NCBI GenBank assembly: GCA_000934455.1
Contig: KN885370.1
Location: 18,068 to 82,067 of the forward strand
Source of the DNA: Apostichopus parvimensis
Lineage: Eukaryota > Echinodermata > Holothuroidea > Aspidochirotida > Stichopodidae
Direction of reading: 5' to 3'
Length of the DNA stretch: 64,000 nt
The notes beneath the pieces are model-generated. The model did no database searches. It saw nothing but the letters and a program-made list of their open reading frames with translations, and had not been told where the DNA came from. The translations under genes and the position numbers were made by a program. Below, piece by piece: positions 62,901-64,000 of this stretch. Each line of letters begins with the position of its first letter. The first letter of the stretch is position 1.

Positions 62901-63762
62901 TTTCTTTCACCTGTGAGATAATGTGAGGAAATTTGTGGTTATTAGTAATCATATTAAAATTTGATTTTGTAAAGATTCTGTCCTTGTAGGGGGGCGGGGG
63001 AAAATCAGACGCTACTTTTTAGAAAATAGGTGCCTTAACTAACCATACTGAGTTACATAGCAATTGCAAATAACCAGTATTGAACGTAACTATCAATATA
63101 TGTTTGGAGGTAATCCCACATGCTGTGAAGTCCATGATATTTCAAGAAAATTTCAGTGACATACCAAATAAAAAGTTATACAAATCTGATCAGTTTACAC
63201 AAAACTTGCACAAAGGATGAAAAAATTGCAAAGTCCCACATTTTGCCCCAAAAGTCAAACATACTGCTTTTGCAATTTAAGATGACAGACTTTTTTCTCG
63301 ACCTACTTCCCGGTATTAAACTAATTTTCCCATGTAGGGAGTGGGACCACCGATTTGCATTACCGCAAAGGGCCAAATTCTTGATGTAAAATTAGACGTT
63401 ACAAACTACTGGTAGACACAGCCCAGCTTGTCTTCATCTATAGACTGCTATCATCTAATACATACCGGCAGGACTATCCAGGCCGGTGTTTCCGAGGCTC
63501 TGTCTGGGATTTGGGTTCGGTGGGCTCGATGTGGTACTGGACCCGCTGGCGTGGCGTTGCCCCGACGGTGACGGCTGCACGCTAAACGTGGGAACGTTCA
63601 AGTATTCCGAGTCACGGAAACGGCCCGTGTTCCTGTCAGCCTTTCTCAACTTTGGTAGATGTTGGTATGTGTCTCGTAAGAAGGACGTGACCTCCAAGAG
63701 AAGCTGACAGGCGATATACTTGAGACCTGGAGGACAGGCGTGACCAGAAGGGTTCACGGCAG
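14703..63762 (-). CDS. UNC80: UNC80 ortholog, C-terminal ~1,997 residues in 42 exons (5' part outside window)
   Basis: UNC80 is the large scaffold protein that, with UNC79 and FAM155, holds the sodium-leak channel NALCN at the neuronal plasma membrane and sets resting excitability. I spliced 42 minus-strand exons by hand using AG/GT borders. All phases join, giving 5,996 coding bases that end in TAA at 14703-14705. Translated blocks match vertebrate UNC80, as I remember it, in the same order from about its middle to the end: the CPPGLKYIACQLLLEV block, a Cys/His motif (exon 5), LWRFRHQVWPHMED (exon 8), LWNCLVEEP (exon 13), KDIKQTLKKEQC (exon 15), IPTQLP (exon 17), LFLNVLNGALLLH (exon 22), LVEGEKPLK (exon 26), ALIQILKRLDKLFQKIHK (exon 32) and LWSFLDFV (exon 38). 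It is mostly helical-repeat-like, with Ser/Arg-rich low-complexity stretches in exons 11 and 41. No frameshift or in-frame stop was seen. The N-terminal half and promoter lie beyond 64000. UNC79 was excluded because its sequence blocks do not fit. Confidence 0.95.
15345..15520. mobile_element. Second copy of the CAGTTGG foldback family
   Basis: Between UNC80 exons 41 and 42. Begins CAGTTGGGACAATTTTATTC and carries a CTTCAAAGCACTTGTAATGA segment shared with 27609-27809. The right arm (AAATTGGAATAGTCC) is more diverged. Confidence 0.55.
15889..16251 (-). CDS. UNC80: UNC80 exon 41 of window (Ser/Arg-rich tail)
   Basis: The longest exon, 363 bp. It begins STIMSRKSSTRRSFNRLSSR and has several RRxS-type basophilic kinase sites. 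An acidic Glu/Ser stretch follows, then VRVWRKQTTKRISRSTSSRR. Probably disordered and phosphorylated. Only loosely similar to the vertebrate tail. Confidence 0.9.
17092..17220 (-). CDS. UNC80: UNC80 exon 40 of window
   Basis: HVKFQDERVALAEQRTGIQM, then EEMEVISPFQQRSSMISRLT. Little identity to vertebrates that I can see; placed by phase (1 in, 1 out) and good borders (TTTGTAG, GTAAGT). Glu/Gln-rich, helix-prone. Confidence 0.85.
17511..17683 (-). repeat. 36-bp minisatellite of exon end plus 5' splice site (exon 39)
   Basis: Five copies of a 36-bp unit, each holding CCACGAG/GTAAG. The unit is exonic and intronic at once and encodes HHRDNMFVPRGK in frame without a stop. The last copy is followed by GTAAGATT and a stop near 17488. 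Confidence 0.95.
17658..17823 (-). CDS. UNC80: UNC80 exon 39 of window (donor repeated in frame)
   Basis: MMKMICETDAEVMLQQYVGQ then FSPKSRADIMLELAKELQHH, against the vertebrate ARQHIADQLERRFIPRPLCK and SSLIAEFNSELKILKEAV. The exon can end at the first donor (17656-17657) or at any of four identical donors 36 bp apart (17620, 17584, 17548, 17512). Each adds 12 residues in frame. All leave phase 1, so all join exon 40. Confidence 0.9.
18255..18345 (+). repeat. 21-bp tandem repeat, four copies
   Basis: Unit TTCTGAGGACATGGTTAAT in the intron between exons 38 and 39, followed by (CA)n at 18409-18425. Confidence 0.9.
18582..18670 (-). CDS. UNC80: UNC80 exon 38 of window
   Basis: GIALWSFLDFVITVKSPLYV then LLKPFIAFK, against the vertebrate GLALWDFLDFIVRTRIPIFV and LLRPFIQCK. 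Phase 1 in, phase 0 out. Confidence 0.96.
18797..18892 (-). CDS. UNC80: UNC80 exon 37 of window
   Basis: LKILMVCFKSQLSREWFRMA then AVIKEVGSKMLG, against the vertebrate LKVILVCFERQLGSQWYWLS and LQVKEMALRKVGG. Phase 1 on both sides. Confidence 0.95.
19131..19485. mobile_element. TTAA-flanked MITE, copy 2
   Basis: Between UNC80 exons 36 and 37. Imperfect inverted arms of ~100 bp. The outer part is TTAAAGATCTGC against GCAGACCTTTAA, both arms carry TATAGCACGCTAT-like motifs, and inside is GATTATGTAATCGACCTG in both orientations. Same family as 6847-7098. Confidence 0.75.
20240..20455 (-). CDS. UNC80: UNC80 exon 36 of window
   Basis: SPKIRPSDVSFSLTMVLYAL then LPPHKQ matches the vertebrate QPEVQLLLQTVINVLLPPR. 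A variable Ser/Gly linker follows, and SLYEAAFLG continues as vertebrate SQAAYLALK. Phase 1 on both sides. Confidence 0.93.
   Translation of the reverse strand: MLPRLGHLTFHSHSPWSCTHCCHLISRPVRQEDPQRATDTTLHSRTYQATPASRSVTGQERYQTPSMRLHF
20560..20860 (+). repeat. Degenerate repeat of TAGTGCCATGGCC-like units
   Basis: About a dozen diverged units of 18-30 bp containing GCCTAG, AGTGCCATGG and CCCAGTTTAG, in the intron upstream of exon 36. Confidence 0.7.
20984..21452 (+). repeat. 35-bp minisatellite
   Basis: About 13 copies of a unit containing GAGGGCACTAGATACTGTG and ACTACCTGGGACGGT, ending ~25 bp from exon 35. Each unit also holds CAG/GTAGTC on the minus strand, a donor-like motif, but the unit does not match the end of exon 35. 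Confidence 0.92.
21478..21601 (-). CDS. UNC80: UNC80 exon 35 of window
   Basis: DLYTLEQVFGGTSLFNSPER then TETILLYMVLPLCLRVGCG, against the vertebrate DFPLSHVISPFTNQERREGM and LLNLLIPFVLTVGSG. Phase 0 in, 1 nt out. Donor GTTAGC is followed within ~25 bp by a 35-bp minisatellite. Confidence 0.93.
23400..23805. other. Assembly gap (406 N)
   Basis: A run of N inside the long UNC80 intron between exons 34 and 35. No exon is missing here by phase, because exons 34 and 35 join directly. Confidence 0.99.
26935..27050 (+). repeat. 17-18-bp tandem repeat
   Basis: About six copies of TTACTATGTAAACCTTT-like units in the long intron above exon 35. Confidence 0.8.
27238..27408 (-). CDS. UNC80: UNC80 exon 34 of window
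   Basis: 57 codons. SLLNICLTLLLCDGSAPGTG, then FTPPPVFCSAVIRLVAMQMH, against the vertebrate SLINVCVNLVMGVVGPSSVA and PLPFSTAVVRLVALQIQ. The following intron is the longest in the gene (5.6 kb) and holds an assembly gap. Confidence 0.94.
27609..27809. mobile_element. Foldback MITE starting CCAGTTGG
   Basis: Inverted arms of ~75 bp (CCAGTTGGAACAATTT against AAATTGTCCCAACTGG, then matching inner segments around AGTGCT). It lies directly beside the 41-bp minisatellite downstream of UNC80 exon 33. Confidence 0.7.
27812..28158 (+). repeat. ~41-bp minisatellite
   Basis: Eight copies of a unit with TTTAGAGACTACTGAATATT and CATTCTCCATACCTTGC, starting ~45 bp below the donor of exon 33. A stray copy is at 27549-27602, on the far side of the foldback element. 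Confidence 0.92.
28201..28296 (-). CDS. UNC80: UNC80 exon 33 of window
   Basis: 32 codons. RQLDWESAANFLKGLYATLT then RQSIISHLPHLK, against the vertebrate RQVEWEPASNLIEGVCLTLQ and RQPIISFLPHLR. Donor AAA/GTAAGT. Confidence 0.96.
28826..28949 (-). CDS. UNC80: UNC80 exon 32 of window
   Basis: YLTKMIPMTDWSNQDLRPAL, then IQILKRLDKLFQKIHKKPTL, nearly the vertebrate YIMEMLPITDWTAEAVRPAL and ILILKRLDRMFNKIHKMPTL. Donor ATG/GTTTGT is weak but phase 0 is kept. Confidence 0.95.
29072..29151 (-). CDS. UNC80: UNC80 exon 31 of window
   Basis: RLSEVALTLLKVAPHDPIIM then GCKGLQ, against the vertebrate RLAEIAHSLLKLAPYDTQTM and ESRGLR. Leaves AG. A LINE tail begins only ~15 bp upstream of its acceptor. Confidence 0.94.
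29163..29640 (-). mobile_element. LINE 3' end (L2/CR1-like), 5'-truncated
   Basis: Lies in the intron between UNC80 exons 30 and 31. The minus strand encodes APAYICDMLTLYIPPRGLRA, then TYEAHSFAVAAPVLWNATPV and FNKQLKTFLF, ending at a stop near 29323. This is the usual end of L2/CR1-type ORF2. The 3' tail ends GCGCTTTATAAGAACTG followed by (TTA)n at about 29169-29188, within 20 bp of exon 31. Confidence 0.8.
30292..30505 (-). CDS. UNC80: UNC80 exon 30 of window
   Basis: YNDERVWKRYEDDSEDAEIT, FCRPRDMLLSVVATFFSHSL and LLDTKSHL align with the vertebrate DERIAREEFRRPRESLLNIC and ELLDVKSHM. A longer ORF in another frame here is a shadow. Confidence 0.94.
30823..31546 (-). repeat. 40-bp minisatellite of exon end plus 5' splice site (exon 29)
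   Basis: About 18 further copies of the last ~30 bp of exon 29 with its donor, AG/GTGAGAATTAT on the minus strand. Most copies keep a good donor. The period is not a multiple of 3, and reading into the first copy gives TGA at once. Confidence 0.95.
31547..31717 (-). CDS. UNC80: UNC80 exon 29 of window
   Basis: STGPSRKMEAATSNMTTSFK, then SVRKVSHKSGTMVGVDLGDE and DMREDFTF. A Ser/Thr-rich linker, weakly conserved with vertebrates but joined in phase on both sides. Its last ~30 bp plus the donor AG/GTGAGAATT are the seed of the 40-bp array at 30823-31546. Confidence 0.88.
32448..32925 (+). repeat. Three tandem ~156-bp units, each with a tRNA-like element
   Basis: Each unit carries AAGTGGCAGAGTGGTTAG (A box), CCGGTTCAAATCC (B box) and the same pyrimidine-rich linker ending in CTGCTCTTTTC. 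The head resembles a class II (Ser/Leu-type) tRNA. The stems pair poorly, so these look like a tandemly amplified SINE. Confidence 0.75.
32940..33030 (+). mobile_element. Another tRNA-like unit
   Basis: Follows the three tandem units. A-box-like TGGTGTAATTGG and B box GGGTTCAAGCCCC with a pairing T-arm. It is related in position but derives from a different tRNA head. Confidence 0.5.
33045..33215 (+). repeat. ~50-bp tandem repeat, four copies
   Basis: Repeats of the unit beginning CCTGACAAGGTTCTGG and ending GAGTTGCGCGCCACCCC, between two tRNA-like elements. Copies differ by a few bases; the last is partial. Confidence 0.8.
33290..33368 (+). mobile_element. tRNA-like element
   Basis: TGGTCTAGTGGTAGG (A box) and CTGGTTCAATCCC (B box) at roughly the right spacing, resembling a Gly/Ala-type tRNA. 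Stems are incomplete. A pseudogene or SINE head is most likely. Confidence 0.5.
34624..34781 (-). CDS. UNC80: UNC80 exon 28 of window
   Basis: TVLDAIIPLKLQELMEFTMN, then AAKDEQTALITMAGSIKALI, against the vertebrate MVLEALVPCYLQKMKRQT and ATAALATSLQALL. A predicted amphipathic helix pair. Leaves 2 nt (AG). Confidence 0.92.
35418..35531 (-). CDS. UNC80: UNC80 exon 27 of window
   Basis: 38 codons. DFCYSGEHENNFSFLEAIRL then CVVVVAYAPES, against the vertebrate DFCYGNEDLTFSISEAIKLC and VTVVAYAPES. The upstream acceptor (TATTTAG) is used. A second AG 14 nt further in (GTTACAG) would break the frame and drop DFCY. Confidence 0.93.
35705..35945 (+). repeat. Two ~75-bp copies 160 bp apart
   Basis: Both copies share TCGCCTTTGATCATTTTACG followed by ATG-AATT-TG; AT-rich intron sequence above exon 27. 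Confidence 0.75.
36292..36399 (-). CDS. UNC80: UNC80 exon 26 of window
   Basis: 36 codons. CFYKLIQSLEKDSPDHLDIL and DLVEGEKPLKTL match the vertebrate CLFDLLQSLEGETTDILDIL and ELVKAEKPLKSL. Confidence 0.96.
36652..36708 (-). CDS. UNC80: UNC80 exon 25 of window (57 bp)
   Basis: 19 codons: TFGSVAPLLQFHNDGNPLK, against the vertebrate LFASVAPLLEFPDAANNGPS. Phase 0 on both sides. Confidence 0.94.
36870..37012 (+). repeat. ~55-bp tandem repeat, ~2.5 copies
   Basis: Units containing ATATGTACACTGTAGGAGAG and ATGTGTAGGTTTGATGAATG, upstream of exon 25. Confidence 0.85.
37811..37861 (-). CDS. UNC80: UNC80 exon 24 of window (51 bp)
   Basis: 17 codons: FVCEKFYLLHMKPFVLQ, against the vertebrate FACHQFYILHRKPFVLQ. 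Donor CAG/GTGAGT. A small exon, confidently placed by homology and phase. Confidence 0.95.
38575..39200 (+). repeat. Two ~115-bp copies about 500 bp apart
   Basis: 38575-38694 and 39086-39197 share GTTAACATCAAAGTATCTAA, TTCCAGAGGAACATCA and AAAAATTCACAGAAAGATAT. Both are in the intron between exons 23 and 24. Confidence 0.8.
39999..40077 (-). CDS. UNC80: UNC80 exon 23 of window
   Basis: FQYIMPTILRVYSQHPNNPM and VCEAIK match the vertebrate YQWILPTMLQVYSDYESNPQ and LRQAIE. 1 nt in, phase 0 out. Confidence 0.94.
40483..40684. mobile_element. Foldback MITE with GGCAC(T/C)GTG ends
   Basis: Outer arms GGCACCGTGTCAAAAAGG and the inverted CATTTTGGCACAGTGCC. The inner arms are rich in GCTGCAG. A related GCTGCAG-rich stretch is at 34435-34580. 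No target duplication is clear. Confidence 0.6.
40932..41116 (-). CDS. UNC80: UNC80 exon 22 of window
   Basis: MSSDFPWMEDIQLFLNVLNG then ALLLHCEDLGILR, against the vertebrate MPSEFPWGDEIMLFLNVFNG and ALILHPEDSALLR. Ends with GG of a split Gly codon, completed by exon 23. Confidence 0.96.
41330..41720 (+). repeat. Degenerate ~50-bp tandem repeat
   Basis: Seven or so units with GGGACACTAATGCTGTAACA and CATCTCTAGCCA, in the intron between exons 21 and 22. Confidence 0.8.
41807..41962 (-). CDS. UNC80: UNC80 exon 21 of window
   Basis: 52 codons. HDELIRLPSFPRKSLDAEFA and LGMELLGLDTMHKYQWIK match the vertebrate QEDLLRLPSFPRSAIDAEFS and AGKELFGLDTLQKSLWIQ. Confidence 0.96.
42380..42499 (-). repeat. 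Partial duplication of exon 20 end and donor
   Basis: The stretch from poly-C through ACCTTACCTGCTCTGGGGGA to TGATCATTATC occurs twice (about 42380-42440 and 42470-42530). The higher copy holds the real end of exon 20. The lower one is a decoy exon end with an intact GTAAGG donor. Confidence 0.9.
42500..42577 (-). CDS. UNC80: UNC80 exon 20 of window
   Basis: 26 codons: AFTLKLSELGRVYFSWIMIN then TCPPEQ (vertebrate VFTRKLEEVGRVLFLISLTQ). Its last ~40 bp, donor and poly-C flank are duplicated just downstream (42380-42440). Confidence 0.93.
43037..43158 (-). CDS. UNC80: UNC80 exon 19 of window
   Basis: SYVRDFYAYKRSQYPELILK and MDPLKGLEQLQRQ align with the vertebrate TYVRDIYPFRRSVSPQLNLV and HPEKGQELIQKQ. 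Phase 1 in, phase 0 out. Confidence 0.94.
43430..43660 (+). repeat. 17-20-bp degenerate repeat
   Basis: About ten units of TATTGTTGTAAACACAC in the intron between exons 18 and 19. Confidence 0.8.
43731..43827 (-). CDS. UNC80: UNC80 exon 18 of window
   Basis: EMQFEEIHIESLDFFKIDPE and HFLVDKK align with the vertebrate TQFEALLKECLEFFNIPESQ and YFLMDKR. Leaves 1 nt (A). Confidence 0.94.
43890..44118 (-). mobile_element. tRNA-derived SINE, copy 2
   Basis: Same family as 52781-53020, on the opposite strand, just upstream of exon 18's acceptor. A box TGGCTCAGTGGTTAACGC, B box CGGTTCGAGTC, then the same body and hairpins. A (GTAT)n stretch sits at its 3' end. Confidence 0.85.
44301..44632. mobile_element. 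hAT-like MITE with 8-bp target duplication
   Basis: 332 bp with terminal inverted repeats CAGGCGCGTAGCCAGG and CCTTGGCTACGCGCCTG. It is flanked on both sides by GATTGGAT (44293-44300 and 44633-44640), the 8-bp duplication typical of hAT elements. It has G-rich and C-rich subterminal runs and an A/T-rich centre. No transposase is encoded, so it is non-autonomous. Located between UNC80 exons 17 and 18. Confidence 0.88.
45225..45284 (-). CDS. UNC80: UNC80 exon 17 of window
   Basis: 20 codons: RVIIHGPNEMDIPTQLPIAE, against the vertebrate LVVHGQNECDIPTQLPVHED. Clean acceptor TTCTCAG and donor GTGAGT; phase 0. Confidence 0.95.
45827..45865 (-). CDS. UNC80: UNC80 exon 16 of window (39-bp microexon)
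   Basis: A 13-codon microexon, PTLLVSANVPCAK, flanked by TCATCAG and GTAAGAG. It aligns with the vertebrate KLLVTASMPGTK and joins its neighbours in phase 0. Too short for gene finders that rely on ORF length. Confidence 0.9.
46230..46380 (+). repeat. 24-25-bp minisatellite
   Basis: Six copies of CTGAAGGTAAATAAATAATA-type units directly below the donor of exon 15. On the minus strand each reads TTTATTTACCTTCAG, which looks like a 3' splice site. Confidence 0.9.
46394..46546 (-). CDS. UNC80: UNC80 exon 15 of window
   Basis: 51 codons. IIWHIVPFVSGLTVKDIKQT and LKKEQCD match the vertebrate FLWEVVGYVEGLFFKDLKQT and MKKEQCE. Donor GAT/GTGAGT; a 24-25-bp tandem array lies just downstream in the intron. 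Confidence 0.95.
46952..47038 (-). CDS. UNC80: UNC80 exon 14 of window
   Basis: 29 codons. EELILLMKRMFSSVREIPSQ and VAHTLFNYL match the vertebrate DELMYMLRKLLLNIGDFPAQ and TSHILFNYL. Confidence 0.94.
47371..47471 (-). CDS. UNC80: UNC80 exon 13 of window
   Basis: Residues 704-737. SDVAYSTLWNCLVEEPALIC and YILEKITCKGKQ match the vertebrate VAQQVLWNCLIEDPSTVLRH and FLEKLTISNRQ. Leaves in phase 0. Confidence 0.95.
47953..48251 (+). mobile_element. Possible solo LTR fossil
   Basis: A ~300-bp segment beginning TGTGATG and ending TTTACA, with CCAAT and a TTTATAAGG box inside. It is like a Gypsy-type LTR. No internal coding part or second LTR is visible and no target duplication is clear. It could be ordinary intron sequence. 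Confidence 0.25.
48479..48625 (-). CDS. UNC80: UNC80 exon 12 of window
   Basis: Residues 655-703. HHTPPTFGVFFPSSVCGAIV parallels the vertebrate QPPQAVFPACICAAVLPIVH. It is followed by SALDDSEVNLEGVAG (vertebrate MEDGEVREDGVAV). Phase 1 on both sides. Confidence 0.93.
48626..51576. other. UNC80 intron between exons 11 and 12
   Basis: AT-rich. Contains the diverged TTAA MITE at 49787-50071, a (GAT)n-like tract at 51205-51235 and poly-A/T runs. No coding sequence seen. Confidence 0.6.
49787..50071. mobile_element. TTAA-flanked MITE, copy 3 (diverged)
   Basis: Between UNC80 exons 11 and 12. Borders CCTTAAAGGCACATTCTCAC and a matching inverted GATCCTTTAAGG. A diverged or separate TTAA-flanked family member. 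Confidence 0.55.
51577..51741 (-). CDS. UNC80: UNC80 exon 11 of window
   Basis: Residues 600-654. It has a seven-alanine run, then MGRVPNLSARRASLWSGTLS, paralleling the vertebrate VTNLASRRLSV and RGSVWSVRSAVS. The donor CAG/GTACAT is preferred because its phase-1 end joins exon 12. A second GT 6 nt earlier is possible. The frame stays open past the donor to 51503. Confidence 0.85.
52781..53020 (+). mobile_element. tRNA-derived SINE, copy 1
   Basis: In the intron between UNC80 exons 10 and 11. A tRNA-like head has an A box (TTAGCTCAGTGGTTAACGC) and a B box (GAGTTCAAGTC). A body follows with small hairpins (GACTGACTTCGGTCAGC, CCTGCTTGCAGG). It shares nearly its whole length with the minus-strand copy at 43890-44118. 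Confidence 0.85.
53030..56020. other. UNC80 intron between exons 10 and 11, remainder
   Basis: Besides the SINE at 52781-53020, I see only a fragment resembling one arm of the TTAA MITE (ATCTAGCATATTTGAGGGCA near 53690) and C-rich runs. No exon is needed by phase. Confidence 0.6.
56023..56203 (-). CDS. UNC80: UNC80 exon 10 of window
   Basis: Residues 540-599. RAFAAVAVSRTHQRLENLRK followed by an E/K/R-rich helix (KEEERKRQARE) matches the vertebrate SARAVSRSHQRAEHILKNLQ and EEEKKRLGRE. The acceptor TCGTAG is chosen to keep phase with exon 9. Confidence 0.93.
56693..56824 (-). CDS. UNC80: UNC80 exon 9 of window
   Basis: Residues 496-539, 44 codons. VPPPSIDFTVPSPTLGSNSL and LDPPWMP match the vertebrate PPPSINFTLPSPVLGMPSVP and FDPPWVP. 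Ends in an acidic EVSSDEES stretch. Confidence 0.95.
57404..57585 (-). CDS. UNC80: UNC80 exon 8 of window
   Basis: Residues 435-495. It encodes AAMVLICAVKIPDQVTSLMV and FATLWRFRHQVWPHMED, among the most conserved blocks of the family (vertebrate FHTLWRFRYQVWPRMEE). Phase 1 in, phase 0 out. Confidence 0.96.
57943..58081 (-). CDS. UNC80: UNC80 exon 7 of window
   Basis: Residues 389-434. AVNPYIAPMEILCKAAPLLS and LAWEVLLDD match the vertebrate PAPLSLLIKAAPILTEEM and AAWELLLSMDE. Leaves 1 nt (G), completed by exon 8. Confidence 0.95.
58860..59078 (-). CDS. UNC80: UNC80 exon 6 of window
   Basis: Residues 316-388, 73 whole codons. It begins PESNVSHSTLKSFRDLRRES, is Ser/Arg-rich, and ends SPTMKYMKTQ, matching the vertebrate SGMLKYIRLQV. 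Donor CAG/GTAGT. Confidence 0.93.
59195..59560 (+). repeat. ~185-bp tandem duplication
   Basis: Two copies sharing GTTTACCCTGC-CCAATGT, CACACCATGTTAA and GGTCAGGAATATG-AATGG segments, in the intron between exons 5 and 6. Confidence 0.75.
59671..59877 (-). CDS. UNC80: UNC80 exon 5 of window (Cys/His motif)
   Basis: Residues 247-315, 69 whole codons. It contains CNHQQSCHPNCLQRQKRNC, whose four cysteines have the same CX5CX3CX7C spacing as the vertebrate CTHVDYCHPHCYLHHSRSC. This is followed by a helix (RLMKAVKAVYG) and a charged Lys/Glu tail. Confidence 0.94.
59990..60215 (+). repeat. Purine-rich (GGGAAGAGGGGAA)n tract
   Basis: About 215 bp of almost pure G/A on the + strand with many G runs, so G-quadruplex or triplex formation is possible. 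Between exons 4 and 5. The long ORFs here are low-complexity artefacts. Confidence 0.9.
60670..60866 (-). CDS. UNC80: UNC80 exon 4 of window
   Basis: Residues 181-246. An acidic, Ser-rich linker (SISMDDDSTGETSSVFSEQ) ends in DLSKNMTWIP, which aligns with the vertebrate NYHRNMSWLHVM region. Donor GTAAGT; leaves in phase 0. Confidence 0.92.
61305..61734 (-). repeat. ~40-bp minisatellite of exon end plus 5' splice site (exon 3)
   Basis: About 10-11 copies of a 39-42-bp unit containing CACTCTATG/GTGAGTAATAGCC, the end of exon 3 and its donor. Reading past the true donor meets TAA then TAG at once. Confidence 0.95.
61735..61878 (-). CDS. UNC80: UNC80 exon 3 of window
   Basis: Residues 133-180, basic and Ser-rich (SNPPGRKQSKGGLLRRQVCA). 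All three frames are open across it. I chose this one because only it joins exons 2 and 4 in phase. The exon end and its donor (CTCTATG/GTGAGT) are the seed of the minisatellite at 61305-61734. Confidence 0.85.
62809..62910 (-). CDS. UNC80: UNC80 exon 2 of window
   Basis: Residues 99-132. It encodes ERKISFAVMPDEDSQHSSNT, which parallels the vertebrate stretch ERKISFAGVLDENEDSKDSL. Splice borders are CACAG before and GTAAG after the exon. Phase 1 in, phase 1 out. Confidence 0.92.
63466..63762 (-). CDS. UNC80: UNC80 exon 1 of window
   Basis: Window residues 1-98. It enters with 2 nt of a split codon and leaves with 1. It begins AVNPSGHACPPGLKYIACQL, parallel to the vertebrate block CPFALKMAACQLLLEITTFL. 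The second half is Ser/Pro-rich and probably disordered. Acceptor follows 63762; donor GTATG lies below 63466. Confidence 0.93.
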
Positions 63763-64000
63763 CTGAAAAGAAAAAGAAAAAATTTTTGAATCAACTTTAA
63801 TAAACCACAATAGCAGATAACTTTGTCCTGCAAAGTGCAGATACTTTAAATATAGGTCATACAACAGACACCAGTACCCTTGTGGAATGGACAAATCTGT
63901 CTTTAAAATAAACATCCAAGCAACAGACACCATTTAGCATGTAGCATGAACAGAATATAATCTAACTTTGCAAGAAATTTCACTCACACACTCACTCACA

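Noticed and set aside
14703-63762. UNC79 instead of UNC80
   Set aside because: The other large subunit of the NALCN complex has different blocks. The order of motifs here fits UNC80 throughout.
1-64000. CRISPR arrays, operons, phage or plasmid features
   Set aside because: The tandem arrays lack spacer structure and the genes are spliced; this is an animal genome.

Overview
The window is eukaryotic, intron-rich DNA from an animal, most likely a marine invertebrate. An echinoderm or another invertebrate deuterostome is my best guess, held with low confidence. The reasons are the gene content (an UNC80 ortholog and a chondroitin-type sulfotransferase), AT-rich introns of about 0.1-5.6 kb, many minisatellites, tRNA-derived SINEs, truncated LINEs and MITE-like foldbacks. 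There are two assembly gaps (11212-11261 and 23400-23805). No prokaryotic features, CRISPR arrays or operons are present.

Region 1 (1-4.4 kb): three minus-strand exons of a type II membrane sulfotransferase resembling CHST15 (GalNAc4S-6ST). One exon carries a membrane anchor, one carries the PAPS-binding motif PKCGTTD, and one is a less certain downstream exon. The first exon and most of the catalytic domain are not found here. A 5'-truncated LINE lies at about 520-885.

Region 2 (4.4-14.4 kb): no gene recognised. It holds a TTAA-flanked MITE, a (GTAT)n tract, and a duplicated block of about 2.1 kb (8512-10692 and 11262-13404). Each copy ends in a long array of a 20-bp unit. The first array runs into a 50-N gap.

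Region 3 (14.7-63.8 kb): the 3' portion of one large minus-strand gene, UNC80, the scaffold protein of the NALCN sodium-leak channel complex. I could place 42 consecutive coding exons. Every splice phase joins, giving 5,996 coding bases, or about 1,997 residues, from the middle of the protein to the stop codon at 14703. The 5' half lies beyond 64000. The C terminus (HDTRV) fits a PDZ-ligand consensus, and a CX5CX3CX7C motif is kept.

The most striking pattern is that several minisatellites in UNC80 are copies of an exon end plus its own 5' splice site. At exon 29 there are about 18 extra copies, at exon 3 about 10, at exon 39 four, and at exon 20 one. At exon 39 the unit is 36 bp and in frame, so each alternative donor would add the same 12 residues. 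At the other three, using a decoy donor would bring in a stop codon. Introns also hold a LINE tail, SINEs, a cluster of tRNA-like repeats and several MITE families, including one with 8-bp hAT-type target-site duplications.
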